Origin: Chondrosia reniformis
Lineage: Eukaryota > Porifera > Demospongiae > Chondrillida > Chondrillidae
Direction: 5' to 3'
DNA length: 64,000 nucleotides
Assembly: GCA_947172415.1 (NCBI GenBank)
Contig: OX359196.1
Span: forward strand, 498,501-562,500
A model generated the notes under the pieces. That model was not told the origin of the DNA. It was given only the letters and a program-made list of their open reading frames with translations, and made no database searches. The position numbers and the translations under genes are program-made. Shown here piece after piece: positions 37,320-50,400 of the stretch; position 1 is the first letter of the stretch; each line of letters opens with the position of its first letter.

Positions 37320-40300
37320 TCACTTTACTGAAGTCTTTGTGGCAAGAAACAGTCCCCATTTCTGATCACCTTCTGTGCAGCGCACAATCTTGTTCTGCCA
37401 GTCTTGATCAATGGCAGAGTAGTCTTCATCGCTGAAATCCTAAAAGATATATATAGCCTCTTTCAAATCCTTTATATGCAAAATAAAATTGATGAAGTGC
37501 ATGAAATGGCATCATGTGAATCTGGAATAGCTCCACCCACTCACACCTCCCAGAAAGACGATGAGATAAGAAGCAGGCCATTTTTGACAAGTATACTGGA
37601 GATTGGTTATCCCAAGTACGTACCTTAACAAACTCCTCCTTGATTGCCCTAAACTTTATAAGCTCATCTTTCAGAATTTGAACAAACTGGTCAGTTCTGT
37701 CTTGAGCACTAACTTCAACAAAACCGGCTTCCTCCAGTAGACTACCATACTCCTATATGTATACACATGTAAAACTGTACTTCTACATATAATATAGGTA
37801 TAGAAAGAAAAGACCCCTGTATCTTCATCCAAATAGAATAGGCACAGCATGTAGGAAAATGGTATATTAGATTTTTCATATATAGTAAATTGGGTGGTAC
37901 TATATAGAGTGTTTCCTGCTCTGTTGTGGTTTAAGAAAGTATCTGAACATACAACGTACCTTGACTGTGTGAAGGAAGTACTCTCTTTGTTTTACATATT
38001 CCTGAAAGTGGCTACTTCCTTCTCCTTCTCCCTTGCAGTAATCAGAGATCAGAAGTCGACCACCTGGACGAAGCCACTTGTGCAGTCTAAAGCGATAGAC
38101 GAGCACATTACATTGGTGGTTGATTCACAGAGAAATAAAAAAACCTCTCCTCTCTCCCTTCTCTCTCCTCCTCCCTTTCCCTCATCTGTATATTATACAT
38201 ATACTACACACTTACAAAACTTAGACAACATTACCTCTTAAATAAGACAAGCTTGTCTTTTATGTGAAGAAGAGTGTCCCTTGAATATACAACATCAAAT
38301 GACTCCTCTTTAAAGTCAGCCAGTGTAGCATCGCATATTTCAAATGATACCTACAAACAAGAACAAGATCAAAAATATATCATATATGTGCAGAGGATGT
38401 TAATGTACCAATCAAGTCATGAAGGAAGAGCCTGCACTCACAGAATGACTTGTCTATTAGTTTGTACAGCAAGGTTAGCTAGTATCTCTCATTAAATACT
38501 CCCTAAACCACATCCACTCTTACCAGGGCATCCTGTGGAGTATCAATGGACCTCTCCAGTGCCAGATTGATCATGTTAACACTCAAATCAACTCCATGCA
38601 CCTGCACACCATACTTCTCAGCCTACATACACAAACGTGTAATATTTCAGTACAAGACACCCTTACATCTTTGTTGGATCCTGTTTTGAGGGAACAGATG
38701 ATGTCGGATAAATCAGAGCCCACTGTATGTGTTTCATACATGACCCCTCAATAACCTTCCCAGAAACAGTTCCAGCTGCAGGGCAATGTTAATCTTTCAA
38801 TGACACTCACCATATAGAAGTCACCTCCACCAATTCCACAACCAACATCCAACACCTTCTGTCCCTTCCTCAAGTTCAGATATCTCACAAACTCTTCAGT
38901 TGTCACTATTCCTCCGGTACTCACATATCCCTCTCCAAATATCTTCTCGTATCTCAATATACCATTCCGTGTGTACTCATGGGAATCCAGAAACTCTTGA
39001 AAGCTCTTACCACTATCCTCATTAGTCCAGACCTATAATAAAAAACACTTGTGGTTGTTTAACTACCCATCATGCTGATACTGAATAAACATATATGAGC
39101 ACATTCTTTGAAAACTAACCTTTTTCCAACACCAAGCCACCTGATTTTTTTGACCTTTCCTGTGAATGTAAGTCTCCACATTCTTGCACTTAATCATCTC
39201 AAACCTACAGTACATATGTATGCGATAAATAACACTGTTTCCATACTAATTTGATTATCATGTGATGGTCACATGATCATTCTTACTTGTATCTCCCTCC
39301 CTGTGGAGCAGGAACACTAATAGAGGCAAGTGAGGAGTTATAAAACCTTGGTTCCCGGTATCTTGAAGGATTATTTTTGCTTGTAATGTTTCCTAAATAA
39401 AAGGAAAAGTGTGAATTAGTTAATGATAACAGTTAAAGTCTACAATCCAGAGCTTACCAGACTGTCTAAAGCATGACTCTCTAAAGACAATGTAACCGCC
39501 TTCTTTGATCCATTTTAACCAGTTCTCTGTTAATGCTAAGGCCTTTGAGCAGTGATTGATAAGAAACCACAACCATCTCATCAAGAGAATGAGTGGGGAA
39601 AACCCATGCACTCACCTCTTCGTCTGTGAGGTACATCAGAATCCAGCTAGAGAAGATAATGTCAAAAACATCATTCTCAAACGCCAGCTTTGAAGCATCT
39701 TTATGCATGAATGTAATGTTCTTCATGTGACCTGAGGAACATAAATCATAATACAGAGAAGATAAATACATTTTAGCTGCCATTCCACACCATTTGTCTT
39801 CTGGTTGGCTTTGATGAAGTTCTTAATTAATTCAACCACTGTCAGAGACTTGGCTTTCTGGGCCAAAATCCCTGTAAATCTACCAATACCAGCTGCTAGC
39901 TCCAACATATCTTTATCCTGAATGTTTAAAAGATGCACAGTCACATAATTAAGTAAATAAACAATGCAACAATACATACAGCTTCTGATATCTATAAGAT
40001 TAAAAAATTATAATTGGACCTCTGCCCAATTCTGATGATAATTGTCAAAGGATAAACAAGTAATACATTTTACTTGGCCTAGCAATTATATGATAGGATG
40101 CATAATAATAAACGATTTTTTTTATGTAGGATGGAGGCAGAATCATTCGACTAACCCTTGAAATATGTTAATAAACCCTTAGACCAGTAATTAAATCAGA
40201 GTCTACGTATACTATATACTGGCTGTATACGCAAAAAGAGGCCTCACGAACCCCACTATATATTGACAATCAGATCTAGAAATGAGCTCACTGTATAGTC

Positions 40301-40712
40301 AGGTAACAGGGAGAGGATCTCATCTCTGTCACTATCTGTAAATTTAACTGCCTCAGTGTCCAGGTGCATCCCTTCCACTGTAGCCTTGTCACTATGGCTC
40401 TCCCAATACTTCACTAACTGCTCCCTCTCCTGCACACAGCAAGGATTCAAAATATTATCCTTGAGTCACTCCTTGTTATCTCTAGGCTATAGCGTTGTGT
40501 CAAATAGGTGTATCCCCGCGCATGAAACTTGTTACAATTAATTAACCCTACGTAGGCACACAAAGAGCCTAATGGCTCCATGTAGCACTGTACAGAGAAA
40601 TATATAATGTCACCGTTCATTGCAGATTTGCTCAGTCAAACTCAGGCCTCGAAATCCTTACCGATAAATTCTCTACTCCTCCAACTGATTGATCCGCTGG
40701 ATGGATATTCAT
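37320..40712 (-). CDS. PEAMT: Phosphoethanolamine N-methyltransferase, copy 1
   Basis: Thirteen minus-strand exons: 40712-40662, 40429-40292, 39917-39791, 39731-39616, 39542-39458, 39392-39287, 39204-39120, 39032-38811, 38622-38524, 38350-38235, 38086-37960, 37752-37624 and 37439-37320; 506 residues. There are two SAM-methyltransferase domains, as in plant enzymes: motif I of the first is [16 protein letters not shown] and of the second is [15 protein letters not shown]. Other family landmarks are [51 protein letters not shown] and KWGLFLATK. The enzyme methylates phosphoethanolamine stepwise to phosphocholine using SAM, in the cytosol. All exons are intact and all splice sites canonical. It is the first of four tandem copies and lies tail-to-tail with KIN17. 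Confidence 0.92.
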
Positions 40713-40881
40713 ATCTGTTCAACAGTAAGACAGAAACGGACTGGAAACCTTGAATTAGTTTAGTCACTCACCGTATTGACCCTTACCGGTACCATTGAGA
40801 TATATCGTCGTATAAATTGGGAAGTTAAATTAGAAGGGATTCAAATGAGTCTCAGCAACACAATTTTTATCAAATTTGGAC

Positions 40882-40906
40882 GTTTCAAACCGAAGGTCTT
40901 CATCAG
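40882..40906 (-). other. Hairpin motif resembling hammerhead core
   Basis: Minus strand reads CTGATGAAGACCTTCGGTTT then GAAAC, upstream of methyltransferase copy 1. The duplicate is at 46173-46197. Confidence 0.35.
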
Positions 40907-41854
40907 CAATGAGGAGATGACTACAAGCCAGGTTTAAATAGATTGGGAAGTATCCGATTCGGTATGGCCGGAAAAAAATGACCGCCCTATCCAATGTATA
41001 AGCAAGCAACACCTCATAAATCACCAACGAAGCGATTTTCGGTTATATTCGGTTATTTGCAGCCATTAATGCACGCTTTCCTAAATGCCAAACATGTTTC
41101 GACACTCTACACGCTCTACAGCGTTCAAAAAGCGGCTAACCAGGAATAGACCCATTTCCAAAATTAATTTTTTTCTTCTTTTATTGAATAGACTAGCGCT
41201 AATATGCAAACATATGCGGGCACATAGAAGGTATAAATCGTCATAAATATTTCCGAACCAGGGAATAGACAACCCTAAATCTGAATGCGCTCTACAAGAA
41301 GTATGTCAATTATAAAAAAAGCGAAAATTGTGGTCTTCTCGGACGCCATTTTTTAATTAAAGGATCATGGTTTTCGGCATATTTCTCTTGTCTAAGACGT
41401 TATTTTGAGATTTTCGCCAAGAAAACTTTCAAATCAATTTAAAACAAGTAATATTAAGAAGAAAAAAGGGGTAAATAAAAAAATGATGTTAGAAGTAGGA
41501 ATGGCAGTGTTCACTAATACATCTGCAAAAAGTATCGAAACAAGACACTGATTATATGATAAGGCTAATCATACAGAAGTTATATTAAGTTAAGATATAC
41601 TGAAATCTTTCTGGATGGAAGGTTGTGTGCACTTCATTGCTAAGTGTAGGCTAGCCTTATGTACTAGCCTTAGTCTTATGCACACTCCTATATATAGAAG
41701 GCACTGTAAACATGAATCTTATGCTACCTTGTCATCAAGTAGCCATTTGGCCAAGAGGTATAATGATGACTTAATGCTCAGTATCTCACCATCACGTGTA
41801 TATACATACGTGCATGTGGTGTATATGTAGCTATTGATTGCACGTGTTTCATAG

Positions 41855-41932
41855 GGTCCAACTCGAGGGAGAGTCGTGGAAGATGTGATATATGAGGATA
41901 TATGCAAGCTCTTCAATGAGAAGAAATCATAA
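41855..41932 (+). pseudogene. Orphan copy of KIN17 last exon, 2
   Basis: All 78 bases are the same as KIN17 exon 13 (37073-37150), with the TAG acceptor and stop codon preserved. No other KIN17 exons accompany it. It could only be used if transcripts read across the first methyltransferase gene. Confidence 0.8.
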
Positions 41933-42102
41933 TCAATGTACATAACCTGAAACATGCAACATTCAACACTGCATTGTTACTGTAATAATGAAAGCTCTTT
42001 AATTCATTAACTACATTATGTGAATATGTGGAAACACAGTAGAATCAGCTAATGTTTTAGTAACTTTATTTAATGTCATCTTTACTTAAGGTATAAGCTA
42101 TT

Positions 42103-45100
42103 TCACTTTACTGAAGTCTTTGTGGCAAGAAACAGTCCCCATTTCTGATCACCTTCTGTGCAGCGCACAATCTTGTTCTGCCAGTCTTGATCAATGGCAG
42201 AGTAGTCTTCATCGCTGAAATCCTAAAATATGTATATAGCCTCTTTCAAATCCTTTATATACAAAATAAAATTGATGAAGTGCATGAAATGGCATCATGT
42301 GAATCTGGCATAGCCCCACCCACTCATGCCTCCCCTGAAAGACGATGAGGTAAGAATCAGGCCATTTTGACAAGTATACTGGAGATTGGTTATCCCAAGT
42401 ACGTACCTTAACAAACTCCTCCTTGATTGCCCTAAATTTCATAAGCTCATCTTTCAGAATTTGAACAAACTGGTCAGTTCTGTCTTGAACACTAACTTCA
42501 ACAAAACCAGCTTCCACCAGTAGACTACCATACTCCTATATGTAAAGCTGTACTTCTACATATATAATATAGGTATATCTGCATTTATACTGTACATATA
42601 GAGAGCCAAGGATTCACAGAAGATCAAGATAAAGAAAAAGACAAAGACTCCCAGGATCACTGATGAAGGGTGGAATTCCCAGAAACAGCTGTCTGGCCCA
42701 GTGGAGATGAAAGAGAGGAAAAGAAGAAAGAAAAGACCTTTGTATCTTCATCCAAATAGAATAGGCACAGCATGTAGGAAAATGGTATATTAGATTTTTC
42801 ATATATTGTAAATTGGGTGGTATATACTACAGTGTTTCCTGCTCTGTTGTGGTTTAAGAAAGTTTCTGAACATACAACGTACCTTGACTGTGTGAAGGAA
42901 ATACTCTCTTTGTTTTACATATTCCTGAAAGTGGCTACTTCCTTCTCCTTCTCCCTTGCAGTAATCAGAGATCAGAAGTCGACCACCAGGACGAAGCCAC
43001 TTGTGCAGTCTAAAGTGACAGACGAGCATATGATTCATAGAGAAATAAAAACCTATCCCCTCTCCCCTCTCCCCTCTCTCTCCTCTACCCCCTCCCTTCC
43101 CTCTCCCTCCTCTGTATATTATATGTATAGTACACACTTACATAACTTAGACAACATTACCTCTTAAATAAGACAAGCTTGTCTTTTATGTGAAGAAGAG
43201 TGTCCCTTGAATATACAACATCAAATGACTCCTCTTTAAAGTCAGCCAGTGTAGCATCGCATATTTCAAATGACACCTACAAACAAGAACAAGATCAGAA
43301 ATATATCATTTATGTGCAGAGGATGGTAATGTACCAATCAAGTCATGAAGGAAGAGCCTGCACTCACAGAATGACTTGTCTATTAGTTTGTACAGCAAGG
43401 TTAGCTAGTATCTCTCTTTAAATACTCCCTAAACCACACCCCTCTTACCAGGACATCCTGTGGAGTATCAATGGACCTCTCCAGTGCCAGATTGATCATG
43501 TTAACACTTAAATCAATTCCATGCACCTGCACACCATACTTCTCAGCCTACATACACGAATGTGTAATATTTCAGTACAAGACATCCTTACATCTTTGTT
43601 GGATTCACATTCATCATACATACGTACATAGACCTTTTGATTGTTTAAAGGGAAGAAGAACTAGGTATATGACTGATACATCTCAAGGGGTCAAGTGAAT
43701 TGAGCATTCTATAGAAACACCTACATACATAATCTCCTATAATCACATAATAACACTTATATCACAGGATCAAATCCAGAGGGCATGAAACCTATTTGAA
43801 ACTCTTTGAATTGTCAGGTTTCAAAAGTTATGAAAGTATGTTCTGAAAGTGGGATGTGAAAAACTTGAAACCCATGAAATTAGCACACACTTGAGAATCC
43901 TTAAAACCCGGCTGTTCAAGAAGTTTCAAATAGGTTCCATGCCATATTAAACCTGAGATTTGATCCTGTGTGTACGTACATGTATGTGTTTTATACATGA
44001 CCCCTCAATAACCTTCCCAGAAACAGTTCCAGCTGCAGGGCAATGTTAATCTTTCAATACACTGACTCACCATATAGAAGTCACCTCCACCAATTCCACA
44101 ACCAACATCCAACACCTTCTGTCCCTTCCTCAAGTTCAGATATCCCACAAACTCTTCAGTTGTCACTATTCCTCCGGTACTCACGTATCCCTCTCCAAAT
44201 ATCTTCTCGTATCTCAATATACCATTCCATGTGTACTCATGGGAATCCAGAAACTCTTGAAAGCTCTTACCACTATCCTCATTAGTCCAGACCTATAATA
44301 AAGTAAACACTTGTGGTTGTCTAACTGCCTATCATGCTGATACTGAATAAACATACATGAGCACATTCTTTGAAAAACTAACCTTTTTCCAACACCAAGC
44401 CACCTGATTTTTATGACCTTTCCTGTGAATGTAAGTCTCCAAATTCTTGCACTTAATCATCTCAAACCTACAGTACATACGTATGCGATAAATAAAACAG
44501 TTTCCATACTAATTTGATTATCATGTGATGGTCACATGATCATTCTTACTTGTATCTCCCTCCCTGTGGAGCAGGAACACTAATAGAGGCAAGTGAGGAG
44601 TTATAAAACCTTGGTTCCCGGTATCTTGAAGGATTATTTTTGCTTGGAATGTTTCCTATAAAGGAAAAGTGTGACTTAGTTAATCTTGACAACAGTTAAA
44701 GTCTACAATCCAGAGCTTACCAGACTGTCTAAAGCATGTCTCTCTAAAGACAATGTAACCGCCTTCTTTGATCCATTTTAACCAGTTCTCTGTTAATGCT
44801 AAGGCCTTTAAGCAGTGATTGATAAGAAACTACAACCATGTCATCAAGAGAATAAGTGGGGAAAACCCATGCACTCACCTCTTCGTCTGTGAGGTACATC
44901 AGAATCCAGCAAGAGAAGATAATGTCAAAAACATCATTCTCAAACGCCAGCTTTGAAGCATCTTTATGCATGAATCTAATGTTCTTCATGTGCCCTGAGG
45001 AACATAAATCATAATACAGAGAAGATAGATACATTTTAGCTGCCATTCCACACCATTTGTCTTCTGGTTGGCTTTGATGAAGTTCTCAATTAATTCAACC

Positions 45101-46004
45101 ACTGTCAGAGACTTGGCTTTCTTGGCCAAAATCCCTGTAAATCTACCAATACCAGCTGCTAGCTCCAACATATCTTTATCCTGAATGTTTAAAAGATGCA
45201 CACATAATTAAGTAAATAAAATATGCAACAATATACAGCTACTGATATCTACAAGAATAAAAAATTATAATTGGACCTCCACCCAATTCTGATGATAACT
45301 GTCGGAGGATAAACAAGTAACACATTTTGTTTGGCCTAGTAATTATATGATAGGATGCATAATAATAAATGATTTTATGTGTCAGATGGAGTCAGAATCA
45401 TTCAACTAAACCTTAATAAACCCTTAGACCAGTAATACACTCAGAGTCTACGTATACTATATACTGGCTGTATACACACCAAGAGGCCTCACGAACCCCA
45501 CTATATATTGACAATCAGATCTAGAAATGAGCTCACTGTATAGTCAGGTAACAGGGAGAGGATCTCATCTCTGTCACTATCTGTAAATTTAACTGCCTCA
45601 GTGTCCAGGTGCATCCCTTCCACTGTAGCCTTGTCACTATACTTCTCCCAATACTTTACTAACTGCTCCTTCTCCTGCACACAGCAAGGATTCAAAATAT
45701 TATGTTTGGGTCACTCCTTGTTATCTCTAAGCTATAGCGTTGTGTGCGTATCCGCGCAGGAAACTTGTTACATTTACGTAGGCACACAAAGAGCCTAATG
45801 GCTCCATGTAGCACTGTACAGAGAAATATGTAATGTCACCGTTCATTAATTTTCGGTGCCGTAATATCTCCATTTTAAGTATATACGTACATGCAGATTT
45901 GCATGTAATACAACTCTGATCGTTCAGTCGAACTCAGGCCTCGAAATCCTTACCGATAAATTCTCTACTCCTCCAACTGATTGATCCGCTGGATGGATAT
46001 TCAT
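42103..46004 (-). CDS. PEAMT: Phosphoethanolamine N-methyltransferase, copy 2
   Basis: Same thirteen-exon structure: 46004-45954, 45674-45537, 45180-45054, 44994-44879, 44805-44721, 44655-44550, 44467-44383, 44292-44071, 43547-43449, 43276-43161, 43009-42883, 42535-42407 and 42222-42103; 506 residues, no break. Both SAM motifs and the FRE(T/S)CF-type region are kept. Differences from copy 1 are few (for example IIFSCWIL for IIFSSWIL, and FVGYLNL for FVRYLNL). The intron before the exon encoding YEKIFGEGY carries a private 208-bp inverted-repeat element. Confidence 0.9.
42600..42775 (-). repeat. Dispersed repeat (SINE- or MITE-like)
   Basis: Related stretches occur at 47605-47760 and 48100-48290 (same orientation), and in reverse orientation at about 27545-27655, 59835-59890 and 60235-60340. 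A recognisable shared core on the minus strand is GGGAATTCCACCCTTCATCA. It was not assigned to a known family. Confidence 0.6.
43763..43970. mobile_element. 208-bp fold-back MITE private to copy 2
   Basis: Starts CACAGGATCAAATC and ends GATTTGATCCTGTG. The inverted similarity continues inward (CATGAAACCTATTTGAAACT against AGTTTCAAATAGGTTCCATG). The corresponding intron of copy 3 (about 49200) lacks it, so insertion postdates the duplication. Confidence 0.8.
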
Positions 46005-46172
46005 ATCTGTTCAACAGTAAGACAGAAACGGACTGGAAACCTTGAATTAGTTTAGTCACTGCATAGACCCTTACCGGTACCTTTGGGATATATCGTCGTA
46101 TAAATTGGAAAGTTAATTAAAGAAGTGATTCAAATGAGTCTCAGCAACACAATTTTTATCAAATATTTGGAC

Positions 46173-46197
46173 GTTTCAACCCGAAGGTCTTCATCAG
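46173..46197 (-). other. Hairpin motif resembling hammerhead core
   Basis: Minus strand reads CTGATGAAGACCTTCGGGTT then GAAAC; this is the duplicate of 40882-40906 with a compensating-looking change in the stem. Confidence 0.35.
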
Positions 46198-47134
46198 CAA
46201 TGAGGAAATGACTAGGTTTAAATAGATTGGGAAGTATCCGATTCGGTATGGCCGGAAAAGAATGACCGCCCTATTCAATATATTAGCAAGCAACACCTAG
46301 CTTATAAATCACCAACGAAGCGATTTTCGGTTATATTCGGTTATTTGCAGCCATTAATGCACGCTTTCCTAAATGCCAACACATGTTTCGGCACTCTACA
46401 CGCTCTACAGCGTTCAAAAAGCGGCTAACCAGGAATAGACTCATTTCCAAAATTTTTTCTTCTTTTATTGAATATAGACTAGCGCTAATATGCAAACATA
46501 TGCGGGTACATATATACAAGTTATAAATCGTCATAAATATTTCTGAACTAGGGAATAGACAACCCTATAAATCTGAATGCGCTCTACAAGAAGTATGTTA
46601 ATTATGAAAAGTGAAAATTGTGGTCTTCTCGGACGCCATTTTTTAATTAAAAGATCAAGGTTTTCGGCTCGAGCTTGTCTAAGACGTTATTTTGAGATTT
46701 TCGCCAAGAAAACTTTCAAATCAAAGTAATATTAAGAAGAAAAAGGGGGAATACAAGTAAATAAAAAACATTTACAAAAATGATGTTAGAAGTAGGAATG
46801 GCAGCGTTCACTAATACATCTGCAAAAAGTATCGAAACAAGACACTGATTATATGATAAGGCTAATCATACAGAAGTTGCATATATACTGAAATCTTTCT
46901 GGATGGAAGGTTGTGTGCACTTCATTGCTAAGTGTAGGCTAGCCTTATGTACTAGCCTTAGTCTTATGCACACTCCTAAAGAAGGCACTGTAAGCATGAA
47001 TCTCATGCTAGCTGGTCATCAAGTAGCCATTTGGCCAAGAGGTATAATGATGACTTGATACTCAGTATCTCACCATCACGTGTACATACGTGCATGTGGT
47101 GTATATGTAGCTATTGATTGCACGTGTCTCATAG

Positions 47135-47212
47135 GGTCCAACTCGAGGGAGAGTCGTGGAAGATGTGATATATGAGGATATATGCAAGCTCTTCAATGAG
47201 AAGAAATCATAA
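47135..47212 (+). pseudogene. Orphan copy of KIN17 last exon, 3
   Basis: Again identical over 78 bases to KIN17 exon 13, with acceptor and stop preserved, in unit 3. Confidence 0.8.
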
Positions 47213-47415
47213 TCAATGTACATAACCTGTAAACATGCAACATTCAACACTACATTGTCACTGTAATAATGAAAGCTCTTTAATTCATTAACTACATTAT
47301 GTGAATATGTACCCAGTACATACGTATATACACATATACACATATATACACAGTAGAATCAGCTAATGTTTTAGTAACTTTATAAATGTCATCTATACTG
47401 AAGGTATAAGCTATT

Positions 47416-50400
47416 TCACTTCACTGAAGTCTTTGTGGCAAGAAACAGTCCCCATTTCTGATCACCTTCTGTGCAGCGCACAATCTTGTTCTGCCAGTCT
47501 TGATCAATGGCAGAGTAGTCTTCATCACTGAAATCCTAAAAGATATATATAGCCTCTTTCAAATCCTTTATATGCAAAAAATGCAAAAAAATTGATGAAG
47601 TGCATGAGGATTCACAGAAGATCAAGATAAAGAAAAAGACAAAGACTCCCAGGATCAGTGGAGAAGAAGATGAAAGAAGGAAGAAAAGACTCCTGTATTC
47701 AGGTTTAGTTCCCCTATAGGCTCTTTTACAGAATAGGCATAGCATGTAGGAAAATGGTATCTTAGATTTTTCATGAAATGGCATCATGTGACTCTGGAAT
47801 AGCCCCACCCACTCACACCTCCCCAGAAAGACCATGAGGTAAGAAGCAGGCCATTTTTGACAAGTATACTGGAGATTGGTTATCCCAAGTACATACCTTA
47901 ACAAACTCCTCCTTGATTGCCCTAAATTTCATAAGCTCATCTTTCAGTATTTGAACAAATTGGTCAGTTCTGTCTTGAGCACTAACTTCAACAAAACCGG
48001 CTTCCTCCAGTAGACTACCATACTCCTATATGCATACACATGTAAAACTGTACTTCTACATATAATATAGGTATATCTGCATATATACTGTACATAGAGC
48101 CAAGGATTCACAAAAGATCAAGATAAAGAAAAAGACAAAGACTCCCAGGATCACTGATGAAGGGTGGAATTCCCAGAAACAGCTGTCTGGCCCAGTGGAG
48201 ATGAAAGAGAGGAAAAGAAGAAAGAAAAGACCCCTGTATCTTCATCCAAATAGAATAGGCACAGCATGTAGGAAAATGGTATATTAGATTTTTCATATAT
48301 AGTAAATTGGGTGGTACTACAATGTTTCCTGCTCTGTTGTGGTTTAAGAAAATTTCTGAACATACAACGTACCTTGACTGTGTGAAGGAAGTACTCTCTT
48401 TGTTTTACATATTCCTGAAAGTGGCTACTTCCTTCTCCTTCTCCCTTGCAGTAATCAGAGATCAGAAGTCGACCACCTGGACGAAGCCACTTGTGCAGTC
48501 TAAAGTGACAGACGAGCATATGATTCATAGAGAAATAAAAACCTCTCCCCTCTCTTTCCTCTACCCTTCACTCTCCCTCCTCTGTATATTATATGTATAG
48601 TACACACTTACATAACTTAGACAACATTACCTCTTAAAAAAGACAAGCTTGTCTTTTATGTGAAGAAGAGTGTCCCTCGAATATACAACATCAAATGACT
48701 CCTCTTTAAAGTCAGCCAGTGTAGCATCGCATATTTCAAATGACACCTACAAACAGAATAAGATCAGAAATATATCATTTATGTGCAGAGGATGTTAATG
48801 TACCAATCAAGTCATGAAGGAAGAGCCTGCACTCACAGAATGACTTGTCTATTAGTTTGTACAGCAAGGTTAGCTAGTATCTCTCTTTAAATACTCCCTA
48901 AACCACACCCCTCTTACCAGGGCATTCTGTGGAGTATCAATGGACCTCTCCAGTGCCAGATTGATCATGTTAACACTCAAATCAACTCCATGCACCTGCA
49001 CACCATACTTCTCAGCCTACATACATGAATGTGTAATATTTCAGTACAAGACATCCTTACATCTTTGTTGGATTCACATACATCATACGTACGCAGACCT
49101 TTTGATTGTTTAAAGGGAAGAAGAACTAGGTATATGTACCGATACATCTCAAGGGGTCAAGGGCATTGAGCATTCTATAGAAACACCTACATACATAATC
49201 TCCTATAACACTTAGATACGTACATGTACATGTATGTGTTTTATATATGACCCCTCAATAACCTTCTCAGAAACAGTTCCAGCTGCAGGGCAATGTTAAT
49301 CTTTCAATGACACTCACCATATAGAGGTCACCTCCACCAATTCCACAACCAACATCCAACACCTTCTGTCCCTTCCTCAAGTTTAGATATCTCACAAACT
49401 CTTCAGTTGTCACTATTCCTCCAGTACTCACGTATCCCTCTCCAAATATCTTCTCGTATCTCAATATACCATTCCGTGTGTACTCATGGGAATCCAGAAA
49501 CTCTTGAAAGCTCTTACCACTATCCTCATTAGTCCAGACCTATAATAAAGTAAACACTTGTGGTTGTCTAACTACCCATCATACTGATACTGAATAAACA
49601 TATATGAGCACATTCTTTGAAAAACTAACCTTTTTCCAACACCAAGCCACCTGATTTTTTTGACCTTTCCTGTGAATGTAAGTCTCCAAATTCTTGCACT
49701 TAATCATCTCAAACCTACAGTACATATGTATGCGATAAATAAAACAGTTTCCATGCAAATTTGATTATCATGTGATGGTCACATGATCATTCTTACTTGT
49801 ATCTCCCTCCCTGTGGAGCAGGAACACTAATAGAAGCAAGTGAGGAGTTATAAAACCTTGGTTCCCGGTATCTTGAAGGATTATTTTTGCTTGTAATGTT
49901 TCCTAAAGGAAAAGTGTGAATTAGTTAATGATAAAAGTTAAAGTCTACAATCCAGAGCTTACCAGACTGTCTAAAGCATGTCTCTCTAAAGACAATGTAA
50001 CCGCCTTCTTTGATCCATTTTAACCAGTTCTCTGTTAATGCTAAGGCCTTTGAGCAGTGATTGATAAGAAACCACAACCATGTCATCAAGAGAATGAGTG
50101 GGGAAAATCCCATGCACTCACCTCTTCGTCTGTGAGGTATATCAGAATCCAACTAGAGAAGATAATGTCAAAAACATCATTATCAAACACCAACTTTGAA
50201 GCATCTTTATGCATGAATCTAATGTTCTTCATGTGCCCTGAGGAACAAAGAAGAAATTAAATCATAATACATGCAGAGAAGATAAATACATTTTAGCTGC
50301 CATTCCACACCATTCGTCTTCTGGTTGGCTTTGATAAAGTTCTCAATTAATTCAACCACTGTCAGAGACTTGGCTTTCTGGGCCAAAATCCCTGTAAATC

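Larger units (their letters stand above)
36820..41590. repeat. Segmental duplication unit 1 (KIN17 last exon + methyltransferase 1)
   Basis: Begins within KIN17 intron 12 at about TATACTGAAATATCT and runs past methyltransferase copy 1. The same order and orientation recur in 41591-46870 and, up to the promoter region, in 46871-51690. Breakpoints are approximate. Confidence 0.8.
41591..46870. repeat. Segmental duplication unit 2
   Basis: Second copy of the 36820-41590 unit, about 5.3 kb. It carries its own 208-bp inverted-repeat element and a longer intron between the exons encoding LLISDYC and [11 protein letters not shown]. Confidence 0.8.
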
